This document shows, in pieces, positions 26,761-34,836 of a stretch of 64,000 nucleotides of DNA. Both the position numbers and the translations under genes were made by a program. The stretch's first letter is position 1, and the number at the start of each line of letters is the position of its first letter. Origin of the DNA: JADJNW01 sp964549655 (GTDB lineage Bacteria > Bacteroidota > Bacteroidia > Chitinophagales > Saprospiraceae); NCBI GenBank assembly GCA_964549655.1, contig CAZJXN010000005.1:1-64000 (forward strand). Reading direction: 5' to 3'. A model generated the notes under the pieces. That model saw only the letters and a list, made by a program, of their open reading frames with translations, ran no database searches and had not been told where the DNA came from.

Positions 26761-26820
26761 GCCCAACCTATATAGCAATAATAAAAACGCGAATACCGAC
26801 AATCATCAGTATCCGCGTTT
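26761..26820. repeat. Direct repeat flanking receptor operon, right
   Basis: GCCCAACC then TATAGCAATAATAAAAACGC, GAATACCGACAATCATCAGT and ATCCGCGTTT; matches 22286-22356 with scattered changes and one short gap. The pair encloses the receptor, oxidoreductase and Crp genes. Confidence 0.55.
26785..26820. terminator. Bidirectional hairpin between convergent genes
   Basis: AAACGCGAATAC (26785-26796) pairs with GTATCCGCGTTT (26809-26820) with one mismatch and a 12-base loop. On the minus strand it is followed by TTTTTATTATTG, a fair U-tract for the receptor gene that ends at 26865; on the plus strand the tract is only GTTT. Confidence 0.6.
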
Positions 26821-26864
26821 CCATTATAATTGTGTAATAAACCTGTAATAACTATTTACTTTTA

Positions 26865-29800
26865 TTAAAACTCATACCGCAATCCCAATTGCAACTGCCA
26901 GCGACTCAGCAGGCTAAAGTCATTAAAAAAAGTCTGTGTTTGAGACGTATCGAAGCCGTAGGTCGGCACTCCAGCCGGATTTAAGGAGACAGCGATGGGT
27001 TGAATCAAGCCCGTTTGGGTCGCAAATTCTCGAACACCCCAGTCCGAACTAATCAAATTGCCGACATTCAAAATATCAATACTGAGCTGCAATTTATTCG
27101 TCGTATTCACTTTAAAATCTTGCAAAATACGCACATCCCAATGGTTGTACCAAGGCGCAAGTGCTCCATATTTTTCTGTAAAATCGCCTCTGCGGGAAGA
27201 CAAATATTCGTCCTGCGCGATGTACGCTTTGAGCCTTGTGCGTTGAGCGGCAGCATCACCTGCGAAGTTCAATTGGTCAATCTCCCCATCGGTTGGTACG
27301 TAAATTAAATCATTCAAACCAGAGCCATCGTTGTTGATGTCGCCGGCGTAGGTGTAGCTGTAGCGCGTCCCCTCCACATATTCAAAAAACAAACTAACCG
27401 TTGTTGCAAATTTACTGCCATATTCAAAGCGATGGGAAGCGGCACCCAAAATGCGGTGGCGATTTCCGTACAAGGAAGGCGCTAAAAGCGGTCGGTTGGT
27501 GTGCGAAATATTAGCAGGATTGCGGTCATACGCATCCGAAGAGATTTCTGCGTCAATCGAAGCGGCATCTTCTGCTTTCAAATAATTATAACCTAATTTC
27601 ACATAAGTATTATTCCAAGAACGTTCCAAAGAAGCAGACGCATTAAATGTGTAACCTTCATCCGTATTGGTAAAAACGTACGCGTTAGTCGGCGCGTTAA
27701 ACACTAAAACCCGATCACTTACTTTGTAAACAGGACGACCGCCTGGTCCTGGCAGCGTGCCGGTTGGAAGTCGTAAACCATAATTACGTACCATTTGCGC
27801 TTGTAGATCTTTCGTGTACAGCACATCTACCGTTCCAATCCAACCGCCGCCAATTTTCTGGTCGTATCCGATATTCGTTCTCCAAACCTGTGGAAATTTA
27901 AAATTCGGATCGGTCATATTGTAGAAAAAGAAGTCAGGGTTTGCAACTTGATTGCCAATCCATACAAACGGAAATCTACCAGAAAACAAGCCTGTACCGC
28001 CTCTCAACTGCGAAGAACGGTCTTCTTTCAGCGCATAATTAAAACCAAATCTCGGATTGATTAAAGGATTGTTTTCCGGTAGTTCGGTGTGGTCGAATGT
28101 TACATCATTTCCATTTTCATCCGAATAAACGATGGAAGGATCGTACGTGCCGCCATCTGCCAGCAAGCCGCCTTTGCGGTCAATATTTTCTTGAATTAGT
28201 TCCGCCGTATTAAAATAAAGCGGATAATCCACGCGCAAACCTAAGGTCAATGACAACTGATCATTTACAACAATTTCGTCTTGCACATAGCCGGAAATCT
28301 GACCCAAATTCGTCTCCGCTAATGCCCAGCTATCTCCTTTATTATTATTTTCAAACGCTGCACGAGCCGCGTCTACTTCTGTATCCAAACCGCCAGAATT
28401 GATGAAAGCTGCAAAATCGCCAATCGGAATATCCGGAAAGAAAACGCGCGCGCCATAACCAGTCAAGTTGAAAGAGTTATTAAAATTGAATTTCTCAAAC
28501 GCTGCGCCTATTGTAAAAGTGTGCTTTCCGGCGTAAATATTAAAATTATTATTTATTTGAAAAACGTCTTGATCCAAAATATTATTGATAGAGAAAGGCT
28601 CCTGCCCGGCTATGATGTAGCGCACACCGCCTTTGCCGATATTCAACACTGGAAAAGGTGCGGAAAATGGGTCGCGGCTATCCCGAAATGCGGTAAAACC
28701 TGCCTGTAATTTATTGGCAAACTTACTTCCGAAAACAGAGCGTAACTCGATGATACCAGAGTGGATTTTATTATTAATCCGATAGCCAGAGTTTTGAAAT
28801 TGAAGCGTTAGAAAGTCTGGTCCTCTTCTTCCAATCGCCGAAGGGTGCGCGGGTTTATCTTTGAAAGCATCCAAAAAGTTGTAAGAAGCGGTCAGTTTAT
28901 GATTCTGACTTAAATTAAAATCGAGTTTGAAAATTCCTTTTGTGTTGTCAGAATCGTGTTTAAAATTCTGGAAAGCTCCCGTTTCATAGCCATATCTGGT
29001 TGATAACAGGTTGGATACCAATTGCAAATCCGATAATAAAACCCGCGAAGCATTCGCCGCGCCGCTGCCGTCATCTGCAATAAAATAAGAACCCAAATCC
29101 GATCGGTTTTCCAGTTCCAAATTGGCAAAAAAGAATATTTTGTCTTTAATGATCGGACCGCCCAAGCTGAATCCAGCTTGTAATTGTTTCAAATCACCTC
29201 GCACGACTTTGGTATCTTCAATCTTATCGCCAATCATATTTTTATTTCTAAAATAACCAAACACTGTACCGCGAAAATCATTTGTACCGGACTTGGTCAC
29301 CGCATTGATAGACGCGCCGGTAAAACCAGATTGCGTCACATCGTAAGGTGCAATAGAAACACTAATTTGCTCAATGGCATCCAGCGAGACGGGCTGTGCA
29401 TCGGTCTGACCGCCGGGCGTAGCCGCATCCAAACCAAAAGGATTGTTGAAAATAGTGCCATCCAGTGAGTAGTTGTTGAATTGGTCATTCCGACCGCCAA
29501 ACGAACCGCCCTCGGAAGCCATCGGATTTAAGCGGGTGTAATCAGCGGCAGAGCGACTGATAGTTGGTAGGTTATCAATCAACTTCCGATTAATAGAAGT
29601 TGCAGGTCCCGTTCGTTTTCCGTTTAGAATCGGGTCGCGCTGACCAGATATCACGAGTTCGTCCAGATTCACGCCTTCCGCTTGCATTGCGAAGCCGAGC
29701 GTAAATTTTTGCCCCAATGTTAAGAAAACATTCTCTTGTGTATTCAACGTGTAACCCACGTAGCTGACTTCCACTTTGTAAGGTCCACCCACGCGCATAT

Positions 29801-30014
29801 TGGGTATGCTGTAACGTCCGTTGTCCTGTGTAATGGTTCCGTAAATCGTGCCCGAAGGTACGTGTATCGCCTTGACCGTAGCTCCTACCAATGGCTCGTT
29901 CTTTTCGTCCTGAACGCTGCCAGTGATCGTAGAAGTAGTAACTTGCGCTGTTAAGCTGCAACAGATACAAATAAAAAATAATAAACTTAGTGAGCGTAAT
30001 TTTGAAGCATGCAT
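26865..30014 (-). CDS. Oar-like TonB-dependent receptor
   Basis: Large outer-membrane protein (about 1049 residues from MHASKLRSL) with signal peptide ending SLTAQ, a carboxypeptidase-regulatory-like domain (TITGSVQDEKNEPLVGATVK, GRYSIPNMRVGGPYKVEVSYVGY), and a plug-like region with FGGRNDQFNNYSLDGTIFNN and AINAVTKSGTNDFRGTVFGY. That last motif and the overall plan are those of the Oar/OmpA-related receptors of Bacteroidota and Myxococcota. The barrel ends LGLRYEF. An upstream Met (30029) is possible. Stands alone with its own promoter region; ligand not predictable, peptides being one known class. Confidence 0.9.
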   Translation of the reverse strand: MHASKLRSLSLLFFICICCSLTAQVTTSTITGSVQDEKNEPLVGATVKAIHVPSGTIYGTITQDNGRYSIPNMRVGGPYKVEVSYVGYTLNTQENVFLTLGQKFTLGFAMQAEGVNLDELVISGQRDPILNGKRTGPATSINRKLIDNLPTISRSAADYTRLNPMASEGGSFGGRNDQFNNYSLDGTIFNNPFGLDAATPGGQTDAQPVSLDAIEQISVSIAPYDVTQSGFTGASINAVTKSGTNDFRGTVFGYFRNKNMIGDKIEDTKVVRGDLKQLQAGFSLGGPIIKDKIFFFANLELENRSDLGSYFIADDGSGAANASRVLLSDLQLVSNLLSTRYGYETGAFQNFKHDSDNTKGIFKLDFNLSQNHKLTASYNFLDAFKDKPAHPSAIGRRGPDFLTLQFQNSGYRINNKIHSGIIELRSVFGSKFANKLQAGFTAFRDSRDPFSAPFPVLNIGKGGVRYIIAGQEPFSINNILDQDVFQINNNFNIYAGKHTFTIGAAFEKFNFNNSFNLTGYGARVFFPDIPIGDFAAFINSGGLDTEVDAARAAFENNNKGDSWALAETNLGQISGYVQDEIVVNDQLSLTLGLRVDYPLYFNTAELIQENIDRKGGLLADGGTYDPSIVYSDENGNDVTFDHTELPENNPLINPRFGFNYALKEDRSSQLRGGTGLFSGRFPFVWIGNQVANPDFFFYNMTDPNFKFPQVWRTNIGYDQKIGGGWIGTVDVLYTKDLQAQMVRNYGLRLPTGTLPGPGGRPVYKVSDRVLVFNAPTNAYVFTNTDEGYTFNASASLERSWNNTYVKLGYNYLKAEDAASIDAEISSDAYDRNPANISHTNRPLLAPSLYGNRHRILGAASHRFEYGSKFATTVSLFFEYVEGTRYSYTYAGDINNDGSGLNDLIYVPTDGEIDQLNFAGDAAAQRTRLKAYIAQDEYLSSRRGDFTEKYGALAPWYNHWDVRILQDFKVNTTNKLQLSIDILNVGNLISSDWGVREFATQTGLIQPIAVSLNPAGVPTYGFDTSQTQTFFNDFSLLSRWQLQLGLRYEF

Positions 30015-30188
30015 AGTTTGAAGTATCATTTAGGTAAGGCTCCAATCTACTGCTTTCCCTTAATGTTTACTTAACATTAGCTCCACTTTTTTAACATAAA
30101 TTTTACAGAAAATCCGAAATCCAGCAGCGCGTGGAATAATAGATGCGTTCTTATTGTTGTGCCAAGCTTGCGTAAAAATTGTTATTGG

Positions 30189-30920
30189 TTATTGTAAATC
30201 CTTTAGTAACGCTTGCACTTTACCATACAGCGAGGAAGCAGACGTTGTGCGTTGCAAAATCTTTCGACAATTTGCCTCATCACCAGCTTTCAAGTAACTC
30301 AATGCCAAATACCAATTTGCATAATCCTTCAGGGAAACATCCGCATTAGTAAAGCTTTGAAAAATTTGACGGGCTTCTTCTAATTTATTCAATTCCATTT
30401 TACAAATACCTAAATATAGGTTCGCCAATTGGTCGTTCGGGTGTTCCACAAAGTATTGCGTAAGCTGGGTTTCTGCCGTTTTATAATTACCGGAATTGAA
30501 AGCGGATTCAGTTGTTGACCAATCTACGGTGGTGGTCGCTGACTTTTCAGACAAAGCTAAAGGCGCGTATTCTGCATATTGATTGTAAAAATTTGACGGG
30601 AGGAGGAATTGCCAGACTATTAAAAGTGCAATCACCGCTGCTGCAGAAGCTGCCATCACCCAACGCAAACGTCGGCGCGGTATTTGCACTACTTTTGCTG
30701 GCTCTTGCGCGGTTTTGAAATAATCACTTCCAATATCTTTCAACTCATTTTGTAATAAACTCCGACGGTCTTTGCGGCGCAGAAAATCTACCATATCGCA
30801 TTGCAAAGCCAGTTCCTCCGCCAATTGAGTGTCGGCAGCTAGTTCGGCATCAAAAATCTTTTTTTCTTCTGCTTCCATTTGACCATTCAGATAGCGGTCT
30901 ATGCGGTCTATATTATCCAT
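30189..30920 (-). CDS. Membrane anti-sigma factor with TPR-like periplasmic domain
   Basis: 243-residue partner of the ECF sigma factor upstream. The N-terminal 70 residues (MDNIDRIDRYLNGQMEAEEK, AEELALQCDMVDFLRR) match the cytoplasmic zinc-less anti-sigma head common in Bacteroidota. One membrane helix follows (VMAASAAAVIALLIVWQFLL, about residues 95-115). The outer part has TPR-type helices (YKTAETQLTQYFVEHPND, YLGICKMELNKLEEAR, YLALSYLKAGDEANCRK). The start is decided by AAAGGAG eight bases before ATG, an unusually strong Shine-Dalgarno site for this phylum, and the start overlaps the sigma gene by 8 bases. Confidence 0.83.
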   Translation of the reverse strand: MDNIDRIDRYLNGQMEAEEKKIFDAELAADTQLAEELALQCDMVDFLRRKDRRSLLQNELKDIGSDYFKTAQEPAKVVQIPRRRLRWVMAASAAAVIALLIVWQFLLPSNFYNQYAEYAPLALSEKSATTTVDWSTTESAFNSGNYKTAETQLTQYFVEHPNDQLANLYLGICKMELNKLEEARQIFQSFTNADVSLKDYANWYLALSYLKAGDEANCRKILQRTTSASSLYGKVQALLKDLQ

Positions 30921-31494
30921 TTTTTTCTCCTTTAAAATGTTCGTAAAATAGTTGCCGCCAGCGCGCCGTGCAGCGATGTTTGCTCTGATACACAGCATTA
31001 GCATTGGCAAAACCAAGTTCTACAGCAATCTGCTCCACGGGTGTTTCCCCAGTCGTAAGGAGCGACAAAAGCCGTTGACATTGTTCGCTAAGTAATTTAA
31101 AAACCTGCGCAAGGCATTCTTGTCGTTGTTGTTGTAGTAGCGCTTCTTCCGCGTCCTCCAGCTCTGGGCGCTCCGTTGTATATCGCTCGCCTTCTACATT
31201 TCTTACGTTTTCTTCGCGTTTTTTTTGCGACAAGCGGTCATACCATTTTCGACGGCAAATCGTCATGAGCAAACCGCCAAGCGAACTGGTCAGTTGAAAA
31301 TCTGTGCCACAATATCTGTCATAGACTGCCAGCAGCGCATCTTGAAATAAGTCCTGTGCATCTTCCGCCGCTCCATTATTTTGTAATACCCAACTATGAA
31401 TGCTCCGCGAAAATTTTTCATAAATGGCTCGAATCAGACGCTGATCACCTTTATACAACGCTTCGATATACTGCTGGTCTGGGTGTGGATTCAT
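30913..31494 (-). CDS. ECF-type sigma-70 factor
   Basis: 193-residue RNA polymerase sigma factor. Region 2 is seen in IYEKFSRSIHSWVLQ and AEDAQDLFQDALLAVYDR, then LLMTICRRKWYDRL; region 4 in LSEQCQRLLSLL and TPVEQIAVELGFANANAVYQSK, a helix-turn-helix. The final region is short and basic. Translationally coupled to the anti-sigma gene by an 8-base overlap. The lipoprotein, PKD and CHAT genes start on the opposite strand next door, so they are candidate targets; no matching promoter was identified. Confidence 0.92.
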   Translation of the reverse strand: MNPHPDQQYIEALYKGDQRLIRAIYEKFSRSIHSWVLQNNGAAEDAQDLFQDALLAVYDRYCGTDFQLTSSLGGLLMTICRRKWYDRLSQKKREENVRNVEGERYTTERPELEDAEEALLQQQRQECLAQVFKLLSEQCQRLLSLLTTGETPVEQIAVELGFANANAVYQSKHRCTARWRQLFYEHFKGEKNG

Positions 31495-31638
31495 ACTTTC
31501 TATTTGACACCAAAAATAAGTTTTTTTCTTAACACTTTTTTAACAAATCAAGAGCGTAAGATTTTCTCTATTGCTCGGATAGGTAGATGTATTTCAACAA
31601 CAACCACATTTATTTATTACAAAAAAAAATTAATTATT

Positions 31639-32190
31639 ATGAAAAAAATTCAAATGTTTAGCCTTGCAATCGTTCTTTTAGTGAGTAGCTTCAGCTTCCA
31701 ATCGTGTGTAAAAGACCCGGGAGTAACCCAAGCTACCAACGCCAGAACCTGGATTATCATTGGCATACACAAGCGTTTTACTTCTTGTGAACCAGGCGGC
31801 GCTATGTGCGTACGAGTGGAAAGACTGGCAGAAAATGCGCTCAACAATCTGCAACTTGCTTTGGATGAAGCAACCAGTAAGCCGGTTGTACTAGAGGATG
31901 GATCTATTCAACTGGAAGCGCAAATCAGTGTAGATCAACTCAGCCCGGCAGCCCGCAAGCAACTTTTAAGTGAGAAAGTAATGGTGGTGGACGAAGATTT
32001 CGCACTCAGCGAGACTACCTTGCAGCAAGCATATGAGAATTCTGGGCTGTCTTACAATGGCGAACAGGCAAAAGTTGCAAAAGGAGTTTATCGCATTCTT
32101 GCTGAAGGAACAGGTGGCACCGCACCTCAAAGATTCAAAATCACAATCACTTTTACGAAAGGTGAACTTGAGATCAAAATTACCTGGTAA
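31639..32190 (+). CDS. Small envelope lipoprotein, unknown
   Basis: 183 residues. A signal peptide with lipobox (SFSFQSC, Cys near residue 22) marks it as a lipoprotein. The rest has no family I recognise. It shows a helical stretch (ERLAENALNNLQLALDEATS), QISVDQLSPAARKQLLSEKV, and a beta-rich end (RFKITITFTKGELEIKITW) that looks like a strand pair. An upstream in-frame ATG exists but would cover the divergent promoter; the ATG in TTATTATGAAAAAAATTC is right. Encoded divergently from the sigma factor and ended by the terminator at 32220. Confidence 0.75.
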   Translation: MKKIQMFSLAIVLLVSSFSFQSCVKDPGVTQATNARTWIIIGIHKRFTSCEPGGAMCVRVERLAENALNNLQLALDEATSKPVVLEDGSIQLEAQISVDQLSPAARKQLLSEKVMVVDEDFALSETTLQQAYENSGLSYNGEQAKVAKGVYRILAEGTGGTAPQRFKITITFTKGELEIKITW

Positions 32191-32219
32191 AATCGCCCAT
32201 CGTTATAATCCCTGAATCC

Positions 32220-32250
32220 GCCTCCGGTATTGCTGCCGGAGGCTTTCTTA
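32220..32250 (+). terminator. Intrinsic terminator of lipoprotein gene
   Basis: GCCTCCGG (32220-32227), an 8-base loop, then CCGGAGGC (32236-32243), followed by TTTCTTATT. A perfect 8-bp GC-rich stem with a U-rich tail, 30 bases past the lipoprotein stop. Confidence 0.85.
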
Positions 32251-32285
32251 TTATGCTATCAAAGTTTGTAACTTAGGGCTTTTAA

Positions 32286-32555
32286 GCTTCTAATTAATCT
32301 GATGACTCCAAAGTCTAATGTCGTCAACTTAAGGAAAAAGGTGCAGCGCACCGAAATATTGGTAGAAAAAAGAGAAAACACGTTTACCAGGTGCAGCGCA
32401 CCGGCATATCGTGCCTCGCTTGGTGGTATATTTCGGTGCGCTGCACCTATCCATACGATGATTAAACGTTTCTACCAATATTTCGGTGCGCTGCACCTCC
32501 TTTCCCTTTTAAGTTGATGACATTAGACTCCAAAGTCATCAGATTAATTAGAAGC
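32286..32555. repeat. 270-bp nested palindrome with REP-like units
   Basis: Arms of roughly 100 bases start GCTTCTAATTAATCTGATGA and end TCATCAGATTAATTAGAAGC, with only a few mismatches. Four copies of GGTGCAGCGCACC or its complement GGTGCGCTGCACC sit at 32340, 32390, 32435 and 32485, each next to an AATATT or GGTAGAAA piece. The design is that of a REP/BIME-type element; the central part is about 60 bases. It separates the terminated lipoprotein gene from the PKD gene. Confidence 0.85.
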
Positions 32556-32614
32556 AAGGTCAACCCTTGACTCAACTAAAATGCTAATCTTTTCAATCAA
32601 AACTCCTTGCTACC

Positions 32615-34630
32615 ATGCGTATTTTACCCTTGCTGCTTTCCTTTCTTCCGGTATGCTCTATACTTGCGCAAACCACCCCTGAACGCCAAGCCGATTTTAT
32701 AGTACGCTGGGAGACACCGAATATTTTGTTCGCTCCTGTTTTACCGCCGCTTACACAAATTGCCGGAGCGCCCACTACTTATTACGAACACTATTGGGAA
32801 TTTGGGGATGGTATTTTTAGCTTTGCAGAAAACCCTATTCATATTTATGCAGATACCAGCGGACACGAGGTTTATTTTTTGGCAACTGGCAAATATGATA
32901 ATGGCAAAGCCCCTAAATCACGGAAGAAAAGAATAGAAGGGGCAAAGGAAAAACCGAAAACATTGGTAGCAGATGCTTCGTCAGCACCAAGTGTCTTGGA
33001 GGATGCCACGGCTTCCATCGGACTTCGCGCAGTGCGCAATCCGCGAGCAGGAGAGGAATTAGCGGTTATCTTAGCTTACGCGAATCATACGCCAGTGCCG
33101 CAATCCGGTAGATTATACTTGTTTTTCAATCAAAAATCTTACACAAATGACCACTTTAATTTTTTAGAAGCTCGAACGCACTATGGAGAAAGAGCAGAGA
33201 AAGAAGCACTCACTTGGAATGGTTCAAACGATGCTACAAATGGCTGGACGGGCATTAAAAACAAATTAAATTGGTACGACGTAAGCTTGCCAGAAAAAGA
33301 ACCAACGGAAGCGTTAAGCGAATTAAAAAATATTTACAAGACAAATAAAATCTGGAGTTTTAATGCCTTACAACCAGGAGAAGAACGAAACTTATTTATT
33401 TCTATAAATGCCAATGACCAAATGCTGGCAGATACGAATGCCATTATTACGGTTACAGGTTTGCTAATTTCGGATGACCAGCGCGTGGTAGAAGAATACG
33501 TCTTGGAAATGGAAATTGTCGCGTCGCATGACCCGAATTACATTGCGGTTTCTCAGCGGCGGATGAATTTTCGGCGTATTCGCAATAAAGATTTAGTATA
33601 TAAAGTCCATTTTCAAAATAATGGCGAAGGTCCTGCCAGCACCATCCAAATTACTTGCGACGTACCAATTGGACTGGATGCAACCGATTTACAAGTGCTC
33701 GATTTATATCCAAAATGCCTACTTTGCCCGGAACAAGCAGTAAATTTTAGTTGCCTTGACACTTCTTTTCAAGAAGGCAAAGTTATCTTCACTTTTAAAA
33801 ATATCTACTTGCCTGGTACGCGCCAAGAAGGTGTGAGCGACCGCGATTCTACAAAAGGTTTTGTCAAATACCGGCTTTTGCCCAGTAAAAAAATTCGCAA
33901 GTTGAGTTTCGATTCTCGTGCAAGCATTGTATTTGATAAAAACCCACCCATTCAAACCAATCGCACAGCAACGCATTTTAAACCGGGCATTTCACCGGGG
34001 ATAATGGCAGGTTGGAATATCTTTCCAGACAAGCCAAATCAAAATTATTTCTCTGTAGGAGTCAGTCTTGCGCCCTTCAAACCCTATCGCCGCTTTTTAC
34101 AAGTAGAGTTTTGGACGGGTTTTCCAATTTTACCTACAACGGAGCGCAGCACTTTGCAAGATTCAACCAGTATACTTGATAGATCACAAGGCACATTGTT
34201 TATCATAGACTCCGTTACAACCATTACTAGCCAAATTGAGCAAAATCCATTATATTTTAATGTCGTTCCATTACAGTTACGCAAGAATTTTACGAATTGG
34301 TTGGGGGTTAGTATTGGCGTATTGTTAAATGTAGAACTTCAACGCAATCAAATTACCGAGCAGCGCCTGTTAGAACGAAAAATTTATCGTACGCCCGAAC
34401 CCAATGTCAACATCCCGCGCGAACGATTACAGCCTTTAACCGATTTATTTACCCAAGAGACAACAAATTCTACCAGCAATACAAAAGAATGGGTTGTAAA
34501 TACCGCTCTTTTTGCCGATATTCAGCTCGGATTAGTGCGGCAAGGACCAGCATTGGGTCTACGCGGTATCTTATCGCTGGAAAAGACACCCAATTGGTAT
34601 CTTTCGCTGTTTGCTTCTTGGAAGTTGTAG
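32615..34630 (+). CDS. Secreted PKD-domain protein, otherwise unknown
   Basis: 671 residues; signal peptide 1-19 (SILAQ). A PKD-type module is marked by YWEFGDGIFSFAENPIHIY (about residues 60-80). After a charged linker come two beta-sandwich regions: RNPRAGEELAVILAYANHT, and NFRRIRNKDLVYKVHFQNNG of the DUF11-like type. The last 170 residues look like an outer-membrane-type beta structure (LQVEFWTGFPILPT, GVSIGVLLNVELQRNQ, LRGILSLEKTPNWYLSL). It may be an outer-membrane or surface protein working with the CHAT protein 206 bases downstream. No T9SS sorting domain is visible. Function unknown. Confidence 0.7.
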   Translation: MRILPLLLSFLPVCSILAQTTPERQADFIVRWETPNILFAPVLPPLTQIAGAPTTYYEHYWEFGDGIFSFAENPIHIYADTSGHEVYFLATGKYDNGKAPKSRKKRIEGAKEKPKTLVADASSAPSVLEDATASIGLRAVRNPRAGEELAVILAYANHTPVPQSGRLYLFFNQKSYTNDHFNFLEARTHYGERAEKEALTWNGSNDATNGWTGIKNKLNWYDVSLPEKEPTEALSELKNIYKTNKIWSFNALQPGEERNLFISINANDQMLADTNAIITVTGLLISDDQRVVEEYVLEMEIVASHDPNYIAVSQRRMNFRRIRNKDLVYKVHFQNNGEGPASTIQITCDVPIGLDATDLQVLDLYPKCLLCPEQAVNFSCLDTSFQEGKVIFTFKNIYLPGTRQEGVSDRDSTKGFVKYRLLPSKKIRKLSFDSRASIVFDKNPPIQTNRTATHFKPGISPGIMAGWNIFPDKPNQNYFSVGVSLAPFKPYRRFLQVEFWTGFPILPTTERSTLQDSTSILDRSQGTLFIIDSVTTITSQIEQNPLYFNVVPLQLRKNFTNWLGVSIGVLLNVELQRNQITEQRLLERKIYRTPEPNVNIPRERLQPLTDLFTQETTNSTSNTKEWVVNTALFADIQLGLVRQGPALGLRGILSLEKTPNWYLSLFASWKL

Positions 34631-34836
34631 ATGTTTGCAATGTTTTAACCCACAGAGGACCCCGAATTTTGCAGCGGTTGGCTTCAAATTTATCCTTTGT
34701 TGTAGTTTAAAAAAGCGAGCATAATAAGAGAAAATCTCTGCGCCCTCTACGCCTCTGCGGTTTAAAAAGTGGATGTAAGGAGAGAAAAAAACCTAGCGTG
34801 CTCACTGGTAAAAATACCTTTTAAATACAACAATTC

